Source: Paraburkholderia ferrariae NBRC 106233 (GTDB taxonomy: Bacteria; Pseudomonadota; Gammaproteobacteria; Burkholderiales; Burkholderiaceae). From it: a DNA stretch of 64,000 bases. The stretch lies in assembly GCF_000685035.1 (NCBI RefSeq), contig NZ_BAYB01000007.1, forward strand, positions 352,619-416,618, given 5' to 3'. Positions 7,803 to 16,578 of the stretch are shown in pieces; position 1 is the first letter of the stretch; the number at the start of each line of letters is the position of its first letter. The position numbers were made by a program, and so were the translations under genes. Under the pieces are notes generated by a model, which did no database searches, was not told the DNA's origin, and worked only from the letters and a program-made list of their open reading frames with translations.

Positions 7803-9479
7803 TCAGTTCTCCGCATGAATATTGAGGTCCGGCCGCGCGGCGGCCAGCGCCTCGTGCAGGGTCTGGTAGATATTCCCTGCCCCCACCACGGGCGTAATCC
7901 CGTGCCGGTCCATATCGGCACGCAGATAGCGGTTCACGCGCCCGAACACCACCTTGATCCCCCGGTGCTCCAGTTCCTCGCACAGGTCGTTCACCGAACG
8001 CCCTGCCGAATAGTCGAGGTCGGTAATCGCCGTCGCATCCACGACGAGGCAACGCACCGTCGCAGGCGCACTATCCACCAGCAGTTTCACCTCATCCACG
8101 AACAGGTGATCGTTCGCATAGAAAAGATCGGCGCCGAAGCGATAGACGATCAAACCCGGCGCCGTCTGCATGCCCGGCTGCGAAGTCTCCGGCAGCCAGC
8201 GGCCCTGCTCGTTGGGCACGAGCACCATGGTATGCGGCCGGTAGCTGTGGCGCACGTGACGCAGCAGCGATAGCCCGATCGCGATCAGGATGCCGTTCTC
8301 CACGCCGATCACCACGACCGCAATGGCCGTCGTCACGGCCAGCCGGAATTCGCCGCGGCTTTCCTTGCGGATGTCGATCAACTGCCCGATGTGCACGAGC
8401 CCCACCGCAATCGTGAAGACGATGGCGGCCAGCACGCAGTGCGGCAGATACTGCAGCCAGCGGCTCGCGAACAGCAGCACGAGCAGCACGACGCCCGCGA
8501 ACACGAGTTGCGCGAACTGGCTGCGCGCGCCTGCCGAATCGCCCATTGCCGTCTGCGTGGGGCTGCCGTTCACGACGAACGCGCCGCTCAGGCCCGCGGC
8601 CACATTGGCCGCGGCGAGGCCCAGCAGGTTCGCGTCGTCGTCGGTGCGCTCGTGGTATTGCTGCGCGAACGCGCGGCTCGTGGCGGCGCTCTGGGCCACG
8701 ATGATGACGAAGCACGACGCCGCCACCTGAAGCAGGTCCATCACCTGGAACCAGCCGACGGCGGGGAAACTGAACGGCGGCAAACCGCCTGCCACCGGCC
8801 CCATGATCGATATGCCGTGCGCGGCGAAATTCAGCGAGGCGCTGAACGCGATGCCCGCGACCACGGTAACGAGCGGCACGGGCCAGCGCGGCCGGTAGTG
8901 CTTGAAGACGAGAATGAGCGCAACCACCGCCGCGGCGATGGCAAACGTGGGCCAGTGAAGGTGCGGCAACTGCTTCACGATCTGGCCCAACTGCACGACG
9001 GTCCTGCGCGAGGACACCGTCAAGCCCAGCATGTCGCCGAGCATCGCGATGCCCACCTGCACGCCCACGCCCGTGAGAAAACCCACCAGCACCGTGCGCG
9101 AGAGGAAGTCCGCGAGAAAGCCCAGACGGAAGACCCGGGCGATCAGCAGCATCAATGCGGTCAGGAGCGCGGTCATGCCCGCGAGTGCCACGTATTCCGC
9201 GCTGCCCGGCGCGGCCATCGTCGAAAGACGGCTGGCGAAGATCGTGGCCGTAGCCGAATCGGCGGCCACGACGAGATGCCGCGAAGCACCGAAGCATGCG
9301 AACGCAACCAGTGGCAGAAAGCCGGCATAGAGACCGGTGACGGCAGGCATGCCCGCAATGCGCGCATAGCCCAGCAGTTGCGGAACGTTCATCGAGGCGA
9401 GCATCACGCCCGCCAGTGAATCGCGCAGCGCCGACGCCCGCGTGAGCGGACGCACCCCCTTGAACGGTTCAAATGCCAT
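7803..9479 (-). CDS. SulP-family anion transporter with STAS domain
   Basis: A 558-residue inner-membrane transporter of the SLC26/SulP family. The first 420 residues contain many hydrophobic helices, starting with the conserved LASMNVPQLLGYARIAGMP. A cytoplasmic STAS domain follows, with the typical strand-helix motif VVDATAITDLDYSAGRSV. Family members move sulfate, bicarbonate or dicarboxylates; the substrate here is not determinable. The ATG at 9479 is preceded by AGGAAGG at suitable spacing. It stands alone between convergent and codirectional neighbours. Confidence 0.92.
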   Translation of the reverse strand: MAFEPFKGVRPLTRASALRDSLAGVMLASMNVPQLLGYARIAGMPAVTGLYAGFLPLVAFACFGASRHLVVAADSATATIFASRLSTMAAPGSAEYVALAGMTALLTALMLLIARVFRLGFLADFLSRTVLVGFLTGVGVQVGIAMLGDMLGLTVSSRRTVVQLGQIVKQLPHLHWPTFAIAAAVVALILVFKHYRPRWPVPLVTVVAGIAFSASLNFAAHGISIMGPVAGGLPPFSFPAVGWFQVMDLLQVAASCFVIIVAQSAATSRAFAQQYHERTDDDANLLGLAAANVAAGLSGAFVVNGSPTQTAMGDSAGARSQFAQLVFAGVVLLVLLFASRWLQYLPHCVLAAIVFTIAVGLVHIGQLIDIRKESRGEFRLAVTTAIAVVVIGVENGILIAIGLSLLRHVRHSYRPHTMVLVPNEQGRWLPETSQPGMQTAPGLIVYRFGADLFYANDHLFVDEVKLLVDSAPATVRCLVVDATAITDLDYSAGRSVNDLCEELEHRGIKVVFGRVNRYLRADMDRHGITPVVGAGNIYQTLHEALAAARPDLNIHAEN

Positions 9480-9642
9480 TGCGCCTTCCTTTCAATGCCT
9501 GCATCCGCCGGTGCTCCCATGCTCGTTTCGATAAGCGCGTATGGTAGCGCGCCCGCGCACGCCGCCGCCCAAATATCTGCGTCCTGTCGTTGCGTCCAGT
9601 CACGGCGCCTGGTCACCGCACCTGGTCACTGCGCGCGCAATG

Positions 9643-9667
9643 AAAAAGGCCAGCCCGCAGGCTGGCC
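9643..9667 (-). terminator. Intrinsic terminator after spoVR
   Basis: On the minus strand GGCCAGCC, a 4-nt loop and GGCTGGCC are followed by TTTTT. It lies 38 nt beyond the spoVR stop and closes the prkA-yeaH-spoVR transcript. Confidence 0.85.
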
Positions 9668-9704
9668 CCGAAACCGCTGGAATGCGGCTGAAATGCGTGC
9701 CCGG

Positions 9705-11228
9705 CTACACTCTCACCGGCGGCGGCATATAACGGCACTCGTAGCGCTTGCGCACGGTGCCGTTCTCGTCGACGCTTTCCAGATACACGTCGAACTGCCA
9801 CAGCCGCGCCATGTGGCGCAGCACTTCGTCCGTGTCGCCCGAGAGATGCCGGTTGTCGCTCATGAAGTGCCGCAGCGTGAGGCTGCGGTCGCCGCGCGTG
9901 TTGACCGACCACACCTGGATGTTCGGCTCGCGATGGTGCATGTCGTACTGCCGCGAAAGCGCCTGACGCACATACTGATAACCGCTCTCGTCGTGGATCG
10001 CCGAGACTTCCAGCGCGTCGCGCATGTCGTCGTCGAGCACCGAAAAGAGCCGCATTTCGCGGATCAGATGGGGCGAGAGATACTGCGCCACGAAACTCTC
10101 GTCCTTGAAGTTGCGCATGGCATAGTGCAGCGCCTTCAGCCACGGGCTGCCCGCGAGTTCCGGGAACCACTTGCGGTCTTCGTCGGTGGGGTTCTCGCAG
10201 ATGCGGCGAATGTCGCTCATCATCGAAAAGCCCAGCGCATACGGGTTGATGCCGCTGTAGTAATGCTTCGTCACCGGCGGCTGATACACCACGTTGCTGT
10301 GCGAGTGCAGGAACTCCATCATGAAGCCGTCTTCCAGCTTGCCCTGCGCATAGAGCGTATTGAGCAGCGTGTAATGCCAGAAGGTGGCCCAGCCCTCGTT
10401 CATCACCTGGGTCTGCCGCTGCGGATAGAAGTACTGACCGATCTTGCGCACGATGCGGATGACTTCGCGCTCCCACGGCTGCAGCAGCGGCGCGTTCTTC
10501 TCGGCGAAGTACAGCAGGTTTTCCTGCGGCTCGGGCGGGAAGCGCTCTTCCACTTCCTCGGCGAGCGGCTGCTGCCGCGCGGGCAGCGTGCGCCACAGTT
10601 CGTTCACCTGCGACTGCAGATAGGCCTCGCGTTCGCGGCGCAGCGCAGCCTCGCGCTCCAGCGAAAGCTTCTGCGGCCGCTTGTAGCGGTCCACGCCGTA
10701 GTTCATCAGCGCGTGGCACGAGTCGAGCAGTTCCTCCACGCGGTCGAGCCCGTAACGCTCCTCGCACTCGGCGATGTAGTTCTTCGCATAGACGAGGTAG
10801 TCGATGATCGCGTGGGCGTCCGTCCAGAGGCGGAACAGGTAGTTGCCCTTGAAGAACGAATTGTGCCCGTAGGCCGCGTGCGCGATGACGAGCGCCTGCA
10901 TCGTCATCGTGTTCTCTTCCATGAGGTACGCGATGCAGGGGTTCGAGTTGATGACGATCTCGTACGCGAGCCCCATCTGGCCCCGGCGATAGCTCTTCTC
11001 CGTCGAGAGGAAGTGCTTGCCGAACGACCAGTGGCGATAGTTCACCGGCATGCCCACGGAAGCGTAGGCGTCCATCATCTGCTCGGCGCTGATCAGCTCG
11101 AGCTGGATCGGATAGACGTCCAGTTCATATTGCTCTGCAACATGGGAAATGTGTGTGTCGTACTCCTCGATCAGCTCGAAGGTCCAGTCGGATGGGCACG
11201 GCAGCGGTCGTCTGTCGGCTACGTTCAT
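9705..11228 (-). CDS. spoVR: SpoVR-family protein (YcgB-like)
   Basis: A 507-residue protein of the SpoVR/YcgB family, close to the 510 residues of E. coli YcgB. The block YRHWSFGKHFLSTEKSY and the segment SNPCIAYLMEENTMTMQ are characteristic. Function is unknown; in non-sporing proteobacteria the gene travels with prkA and yeaH and is linked to stationary-phase physiology. I start at ATG 11228, where similarity begins. An alternative ATG at 11417 overlaps the yeaH stop as ATGA and would add 63 charged, low-complexity residues, so true coupling cannot be excluded. The clear terminator at 9643-9667 follows. Confidence 0.9.
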   Translation of the reverse strand: MNVADRRPLPCPSDWTFELIEEYDTHISHVAEQYELDVYPIQLELISAEQMMDAYASVGMPVNYRHWSFGKHFLSTEKSYRRGQMGLAYEIVINSNPCIAYLMEENTMTMQALVIAHAAYGHNSFFKGNYLFRLWTDAHAIIDYLVYAKNYIAECEERYGLDRVEELLDSCHALMNYGVDRYKRPQKLSLEREAALRREREAYLQSQVNELWRTLPARQQPLAEEVEERFPPEPQENLLYFAEKNAPLLQPWEREVIRIVRKIGQYFYPQRQTQVMNEGWATFWHYTLLNTLYAQGKLEDGFMMEFLHSHSNVVYQPPVTKHYYSGINPYALGFSMMSDIRRICENPTDEDRKWFPELAGSPWLKALHYAMRNFKDESFVAQYLSPHLIREMRLFSVLDDDMRDALEVSAIHDESGYQYVRQALSRQYDMHHREPNIQVWSVNTRGDRSLTLRHFMSDNRHLSGDTDEVLRHMARLWQFDVYLESVDENGTVRKRYECRYMPPPVRV

Positions 11229-11413
11229 ATGAGCTTCCCAAGGCTTGCGAAGCCCGGGCTCTGTCTCCCGGCCGGGCTCGGCAATAGGACCCCGTTCTCC
11301 GGCGGCGGGCTGGACGGCGTCCTCCTTCACGCCGTGGTGCCCTTTTTCGCGACCGCCGGTCTTGCGGCGCTCCGGCTGGTAGCCGCGCGCCTCGTTGTGC
11401 AGGTGGCGTGTCG

Positions 11414-12682
11414 TCATGATCGTTCCACCTGCTTTTCGAAAAGCTCCCGGAAAACCGGGTAGATGTCCGCCGCAGTGTCGACCTTCTTCATCGCCAGATG
11501 CGGTTCGGTGAGCGCCAGTTGCGCATATTCGAGCCAGAGGTTTTGCTCCTCCGGCGTCACCTGGATATACGCAAAATAGCGCACCTTCGTCAGTATGTCA
11601 TCCGCGAGAATCTTGCGGCACTTCGGCGAGTCGTCGGTCCAGTTGTCGCCGTCCGAGGCCTGGGCGCCGTAAATATTCCAGTCGGTGGGCGAATAACGGT
11701 CCTCGATCACCTGTTTCATCAGTTCCAGCGCGCTGGAAACCACCGTGCCGCCGCTCTCCGTGGAATGGAAGAAGGTGTCTTCGTCGACTTCCTCGGCGCG
11801 CGTGTGATGGCGGATGAACACCACCTCGATACGCTCGTAATTGCGCTTCAGGAACAGGTAAAGCAGGATGAAGAAGCGCTTGGAAAGGTCTTTGCGCTGC
11901 TCGTCCATCGAACCGGAAACGTCCATCAGGCAGAACATCACGGCCTGGCTCGACGGCTGCGGCTGCTTCACGCGGTTCACGTAGCGCAGGTCGAACGGGT
12001 CGATGAAGGGAATGCGCCAGATGCGGCCTTTCAGATGATGGATCTGCTCCTCGAGCAGCGCGATCTCGTCGCGCCGGTCGGCGGTGTCGGCCTTGAGCAC
12101 CTCCAGTTGCTCTTCGAGATCGCGCAGCTCGTTGACGAGCGGCGCGCCCAGCGCAATGCGGCGCCCGAGCGCGCTGCGCAGCGAGCGCACGACGTCGATA
12201 TTGTTGGGCGTGCCCTCCGCGGCCCAGCCCGCGCGGATGCTCTTCCACGTCGGCACGGCCATCAGATGGGTCTTCACGAGACGGGGCAGTTCGAGGTCGT
12301 CGAAGAAGTACTGCATGAACTCTTCGCGGGAGAGCTCGAACACGAAGTCGTCCTGACCTTCGCCCTCGTTGCTCGCCTGGCTGCCGCCCCCGCCTCCGCC
12401 GCCTTGCGGGCGCGGAATGCGGTCGCCGCGGATGTAGTCCTCGTTGCCGGGGTGGACCATCTCGCGCCGGCCGCCGGCGCCGTGGCGAAACGACGGCTCG
12501 GCAATGTCCTTGCGCGGAATGGTGATGCTCTGGTTGTTCTGTATGTCCTTGATGCTGCGGTCACGCACCGCCTCCGAGACGGCGTGACGAATATAGTTCT
12601 TTACGCGGCGCAGGAACCGCTCGCGATTTGCAATGCTCTTGTTCTTGCCGGCCAGCCTGCGGTCGATGATTTGATGAAGCAC
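11414..12682 (-). CDS. yeaH: YeaH/DUF444 family protein with VWA-like fold
   Basis: A 422-residue DUF444 protein. The second half carries a von Willebrand A-type metal site, CLMDVSGSMDEQRKD. The middle has an arginine- and glycine-rich linker (GGRREMVHPG, GGGGGGG). The start is a GTG at 12682 with GGGAG 7 nt upstream, giving VLHQIIDRRL at the N-terminus. In other bacteria DUF444 proteins are encoded next to PrkA kinases and are thought to work with them. It sits 189 nt after prkA, and its stop overlaps a possible upstream start of spoVR. Confidence 0.92.
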   Translation of the reverse strand: MLHQIIDRRLAGKNKSIANRERFLRRVKNYIRHAVSEAVRDRSIKDIQNNQSITIPRKDIAEPSFRHGAGGRREMVHPGNEDYIRGDRIPRPQGGGGGGGSQASNEGEGQDDFVFELSREEFMQYFFDDLELPRLVKTHLMAVPTWKSIRAGWAAEGTPNNIDVVRSLRSALGRRIALGAPLVNELRDLEEQLEVLKADTADRRDEIALLEEQIHHLKGRIWRIPFIDPFDLRYVNRVKQPQPSSQAVMFCLMDVSGSMDEQRKDLSKRFFILLYLFLKRNYERIEVVFIRHHTRAEEVDEDTFFHSTESGGTVVSSALELMKQVIEDRYSPTDWNIYGAQASDGDNWTDDSPKCRKILADDILTKVRYFAYIQVTPEEQNLWLEYAQLALTEPHLAMKKVDTAADIYPVFRELFEKQVERS

Positions 12683-12871
12683 ATCCAGTCTCCCGCTCCA
12701 GTTTCGAATGGGCGAGGCGCCGCGCGACTACACTGTGGCGCCGGCCGTCTTCTTCGCGCTTACGGCCATGCGGTTCGCGCCCCGCCGGAAGTCCTCCCGC
12801 GCCGCCGTGCTGCTGGGGCGGCGGTGCGGGCGGACGGTAAAGCCTCGTCGTTCATGACGTCACACGGCCAC

Positions 12872-14794
12872 TTACGACGACTTGCGCACACGCAGATACC
12901 AGTCGCACAGCAACCGGACCTGCTTGGGCGTGTAGCCCTTCGCCACCATGCGGTTGACGAAGTCTTCATGCTTGCGTTGCTCTTCCGCCGATCCTTTCGC
13001 ATTGAACGAGATGACCGGCAAAAGTTCTTCCGTATTCGAGAACATCTTCTTCTCGATCACCACGCGCAGTTTCTCGTAGCTGATCCACGCGGGATTCTTG
13101 CCCGCGTTGGCCGCGCGCGCGCGCAGCACGAAGTTGACGATCTCGTTGCGGAAGTCCTTGGGGTTGCTGATGCCCGCGGGCTTCTCGATCTTCTCCAGTT
13201 CGGCGTTGAGCGCCGCACGGTCGAAGCTTTCGCCCGTGTCGTGGTCGCGGAACTCCTGGTCCTGAATCCAGAAGTCGGCGTAGGTCACGTAGCGATCGAA
13301 AATGTTCTGCCCGTATTCCGAATACGACTCGAGGTAGGCGGTCTGAATCTCCTTGCCGATGAACTCGGCATAGCGCGACGCCAGCACGTCCTTCACGAAC
13401 GAGAGGTACTTCTGCTCGGTTTCCGGCGGGAACTGCTCGCGCTCGATCTGCTGTTCGAGCACGTACATGAGGTGCACCGGATTCGCAGCCACTTCGGTGG
13501 AGTCGAAGTTGAACACGCGCGAGAGAATCTTGAACGCGAAACGCGTGGAAACCCCGTTCATGCCTTCGTCGACGCCGGCGAAGTCGCGGTACTCCTGGTA
13601 CGACTTCGCTTTCGGATCGGTGTCCTTGAGGTTTTCGCCGTCGTACACCTGCATCTTCGAAAAGAGGCTGGAGTTCTCCGGCTCCTGCAGGCGCGTGAGC
13701 ACTGCCATCTGCGCCATCATCTTGAGCGTGCCCGGCGCGCACACGGCGTCGGCCAGCGACGAGTTGCGCAAGAGCTTGTCGTAGATCTTCATCTCTTCCG
13801 AGTAGCGCAGGCAATACGGCACCTTGACCACAAAAATACGGTCGAGCAGTGCCTCATTGTTGCGGTTATTGCGGAATGCCTTCCACTCCGACTCGTTCGA
13901 GTGCGCGAGGATGATGCCGTTGAACGGAATCGCGCCGAATCCTTCGGTGCCCTTGAAGTTGCCTTCCTGGGTGGCCGTGAGGAGCGGGTGCAGCACCTTG
14001 ATCGGCGCCTTGAACATTTCGACGAATTCGAGCAGACCCTGATTCGCCAGGCACAGGCCGCCGGAGTAGCTGTACGCGTCGGCGTCGTCCTGCGCGTACT
14101 GTTCGAGCTTGCGGATGTCGACCTTGCCGACGAGCGACGAGATGTCCTGATTGTTCTCGTCGCCAGGCTCGGTCTTCGCAATGCCGATCTGACGCAGGAT
14201 CGACGGATAGCGGCGCACCACGCGGAACTTGCGGATGTCGCCGTTGTATTCGTGCAGGCGCTTGACTGCCCACGGGCTCAGGATGCTTCGCAGATAGCGC
14301 CGCGGGATGCCGTACTGCTCTTCGAGAATGGGGCCGTCTTCGTCGTAGTCGAAGAGGCCGAGCGGCGACTCGTTCACGGGCGATCCCTTGATCGCATAGA
14401 ACGGCACGCGCTCCATGAGCTGTTTCAGACGCTCGGCGATGGAGGACTTGCCGCCGCCCACCGGACCGAGGAGATAGAGGATCTGCTTCTTTTCTTCGAG
14501 GCCCTGCGCTGCGTGACGGAAATACGCGACCACCTGCTCGATCACGTCCTCCATCCCGTAGAACTCGCGGAACGCCGGGTACACCTTGATGACCTTGTTG
14601 GCAAAGATGCGCGACTGGCGGGGATCGTTACGGGTATCGATCTGTTCGGGTTCGCCGATTGCCGTCAGCATGCGTTCGCCAGCCGTGGCGTACGCACTGG
14701 GATCTTCTTTGCAGAGCGCGAGATACTCCTCAAGCGAGAATTCTTCCTCTCGCGTTTTTTCGAAGCGGTTCGCGAAGCTGCTATAGATATCCAT
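12872..14794 (-). CDS. prkA: PrkA/YeaG serine protein kinase
   Basis: A 640-residue PrkA-type protein. Walker A GPVGGGKSS is at about 110-118, within the N-terminal AAA-like domain; the C-terminal part corresponds to the PrkA C-terminal domain. E. coli YeaG is a kinase expressed under nutrient stress and in stationary phase. The ATG at 14794 follows an excellent AGGAGG. It is the promoter-proximal gene of the cluster prkA-yeaH-spoVR, which is conserved as a unit in many proteobacteria. The long upstream gap (14795-15448) probably holds its promoter. Confidence 0.95.
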   Translation of the reverse strand: MDIYSSFANRFEKTREEEFSLEEYLALCKEDPSAYATAGERMLTAIGEPEQIDTRNDPRQSRIFANKVIKVYPAFREFYGMEDVIEQVVAYFRHAAQGLEEKKQILYLLGPVGGGKSSIAERLKQLMERVPFYAIKGSPVNESPLGLFDYDEDGPILEEQYGIPRRYLRSILSPWAVKRLHEYNGDIRKFRVVRRYPSILRQIGIAKTEPGDENNQDISSLVGKVDIRKLEQYAQDDADAYSYSGGLCLANQGLLEFVEMFKAPIKVLHPLLTATQEGNFKGTEGFGAIPFNGIILAHSNESEWKAFRNNRNNEALLDRIFVVKVPYCLRYSEEMKIYDKLLRNSSLADAVCAPGTLKMMAQMAVLTRLQEPENSSLFSKMQVYDGENLKDTDPKAKSYQEYRDFAGVDEGMNGVSTRFAFKILSRVFNFDSTEVAANPVHLMYVLEQQIEREQFPPETEQKYLSFVKDVLASRYAEFIGKEIQTAYLESYSEYGQNIFDRYVTYADFWIQDQEFRDHDTGESFDRAALNAELEKIEKPAGISNPKDFRNEIVNFVLRARAANAGKNPAWISYEKLRVVIEKKMFSNTEELLPVISFNAKGSAEEQRKHEDFVNRMVAKGYTPKQVRLLCDWYLRVRKSS

Positions 14795-15448
14795 GCTACC
14801 TCCTCGCTAGATCTGCGACCGATATCGTGCGCGGCGCGCTCATCGTAAACGACATCGCTCGAATTCATCCTAAACCCTTTTGAATTTTTTTTCACAGAGA
14901 AATCGCGCCGGATGCGTGAGGAAAATTCGGGCTTGGAGGGGCACCGTTTTACGTCTTACAATGATCTTCCGGACAGGCGCAAGATTCAGACCGGCGATGT
15001 GTTCAAAGGCGCACGGTTCGGCCAGGTCGGCACCGGTTGCCGACGCTTTGGCAGGCAGGCCGCCTCTTCATCGAACGTGCGCCGCATACCGGGGCCCCGC
15101 GCGCACATCTGCCTCACTCCCCATCGTCAATCCGCTTTGTCGCTGCGTTGTTGTCACATTGTTGTCTTCGCGCGTCACTGTTCGTTTTTTCCACTGTTAC
15201 GCGTCGAATGTGCCGGTGCCGGTGCCGGTGAGTTGGTACGGATTGGCGCGTGCGCGGTGCATCGCGCGCAGCCCTTCTAGCGTAGTGGTTATCCCTCTGG
15301 GAGAAACCGGTGCGCGCGACACCTCGCGCATGCCGCCGCCGCGCGTCGGCGAGACGCAAGCGAGCGGGCGTAAAAAAAGCCGTCGCGCATTGCGCCGACG
15401 GCTTTCGCCCCACCTTCCGGCAGCGGCGCGCTCCACGCGCCGCGTGCC
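14795..15448. other. Intergenic region upstream of prkA
   Basis: 654 bases with no convincing gene. It holds the prkA leader with an A/T-rich patch around 14868-14900, and the terminator of the hydratase gene at 15372-15405. I could not identify a confident promoter or a sigma-54 site. Confidence 0.6.
15372..15405 (-). terminator. Intrinsic terminator after the hydratase gene
   Basis: On the minus strand AAAGCCGTC and GACGGCTTT pair across a 12-nt loop and are followed by a run of T residues, 44 nt beyond the stop. Confidence 0.85.
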
Positions 15449-16210
15449 TCAGACGAACTCGATCTCCACCTCGCCCAGCCCGTCGATATGGCCGCGCAGG
15501 ATGCCCGGCTTGTCGATCCGGTGCGCGCCCACGTAGGTGCCCGTCGTCACGGTCCATTCCGGCTCGATGGTAATACCCATGGCCGCGCAGTGGTTGACGA
15601 ACCAGACCAGCAGCTCGCGCGGGTCGCCGGCCGGATTGCCGGGCGCTTCGGGCACGAGCGACACGCCGTCGAAGGTCAGTTCGAGCTCGGGCGCCACGAA
15701 GTCCAGCGAACGCGCGAGCGTGCTGTAGGGCTGCGCGTGGCCCGTCACCAGTGCGCCGTTGTTCTGCGCATCGGCAAGCTGCGCGAGCGGCGCGACGTTC
15801 GGCCATTCGGCAAAGCGGCTATCGACGATCTCGATGGTCGGCAGGATCTGCCCCACCCGCGCGAGCACTTCGTCGCGGGCGTAGGCGTCGGCGCGCGGCG
15901 GGATCGGCTCGGCGAAGCGAAACGCGATCTCCAGTTCGACCAGCACGCGAAAGAAAGCATGGCGCTCGAGCCGGGCGGGCGACGCATGGATCACCGGCGC
16001 GGGAATGGGCGCGCCCGAAGTCGGGCCGCCCGGCGACTTTGCGCCGACCTTCCAGCCGCCCGTGGTGGTGCCGAGGCCCGCGATCACGGCCTGCTGGATC
16101 GCGTAGGCCGTGGCCGCGTCGGGCGGCAGACGCTCGGGCGCCACCGTCTCGATCGGCTGATGCCGGCGGCGCGCATTCACGAGGCGTTGCGCGAGATCGT
16201 CATGCGTCAT
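15449..16210 (-). CDS. 2-keto-4-pentenoate hydratase family protein
   Basis: A 253-residue member of the fumarylacetoacetate hydrolase/MhpD superfamily, which adds water to 2-hydroxypentadienoates or decarboxylates 2-oxo-3-enedioates in meta-cleavage pathways. Seen are the N-terminal block AYAIQQAV, GWKVGAKS, and the acidic metal-site region in VELEIAFRFAEPIP. The C-terminus has WTVTTGTYVGAHRID. AGAGGA lies about 8 nt before the ATG. No other aromatic-degradation genes are adjacent, so the pathway is unclear and it may act on an unrelated 2-oxo acid. Confidence 0.85.
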   Translation of the reverse strand: MTHDDLAQRLVNARRRHQPIETVAPERLPPDAATAYAIQQAVIAGLGTTTGGWKVGAKSPGGPTSGAPIPAPVIHASPARLERHAFFRVLVELEIAFRFAEPIPPRADAYARDEVLARVGQILPTIEIVDSRFAEWPNVAPLAQLADAQNNGALVTGHAQPYSTLARSLDFVAPELELTFDGVSLVPEAPGNPAGDPRELLVWFVNHCAAMGITIEPEWTVTTGTYVGAHRIDKPGILRGHIDGLGEVEIEFV

Positions 16211-16578
16211 GTCTGGGTCCTCTTGTGCCGTCCCGCGCGGCTCATGCCGGGTTCGAGGCGCGGCGGGCGGTCGCTGTATCGGTGGTTATCGGCCGTATTC
16301 CGGGTCTGGACGTCTTGCCGCCGGCAGGCCCCGTGCCGGTGCACGGCAGGCAAAGGGGCTTGCGGCGGACGCTGAAGCGCGCAGTGTACCTTGGCACAAC
16401 GGCCGCGCTCATGACACCACCCGCCAATGTACCGTAACCGCGATGCCCTGGCGTGCGCGCTACCGTCCGGCCAATGAAAAACGCCGCTGCGGCGCAGCGG
16501 CGTTGCGAGGAAGCGGGCTGCCCGGCGGCCTGAAGGCAAACGTTAGCTGTCGGCCGGCCAACCGGCTTGGGCCGGCAC
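16211..16578. other. Intergenic region between hydratase and chemoreceptor genes
   Basis: 368 bases without a gene. They contain the chemoreceptor terminator (16477-16504) and a GCAAACGTTAGC motif (16536-16547) resembling the LacI-family operator at 22957-22968. Nothing else is recognisable. Confidence 0.55.
16477..16504 (-). terminator. Intrinsic terminator after the chemoreceptor gene
   Basis: On the minus strand AACGCCGCTG and CAGCGGCGTT-type arms form a long GC stem with a 4-nt loop, followed by TTTTT. It lies 75 nt beyond the stop. Confidence 0.8.

Noticed and set aside
11498..14848. A 1116-codon open frame on the plus strand opposite prkA and yeaH
   Set aside because: It is the antisense of two well-recognised genes. 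Long antisense frames arise from the strong third-position G/C bias. It has no recognisable domain.
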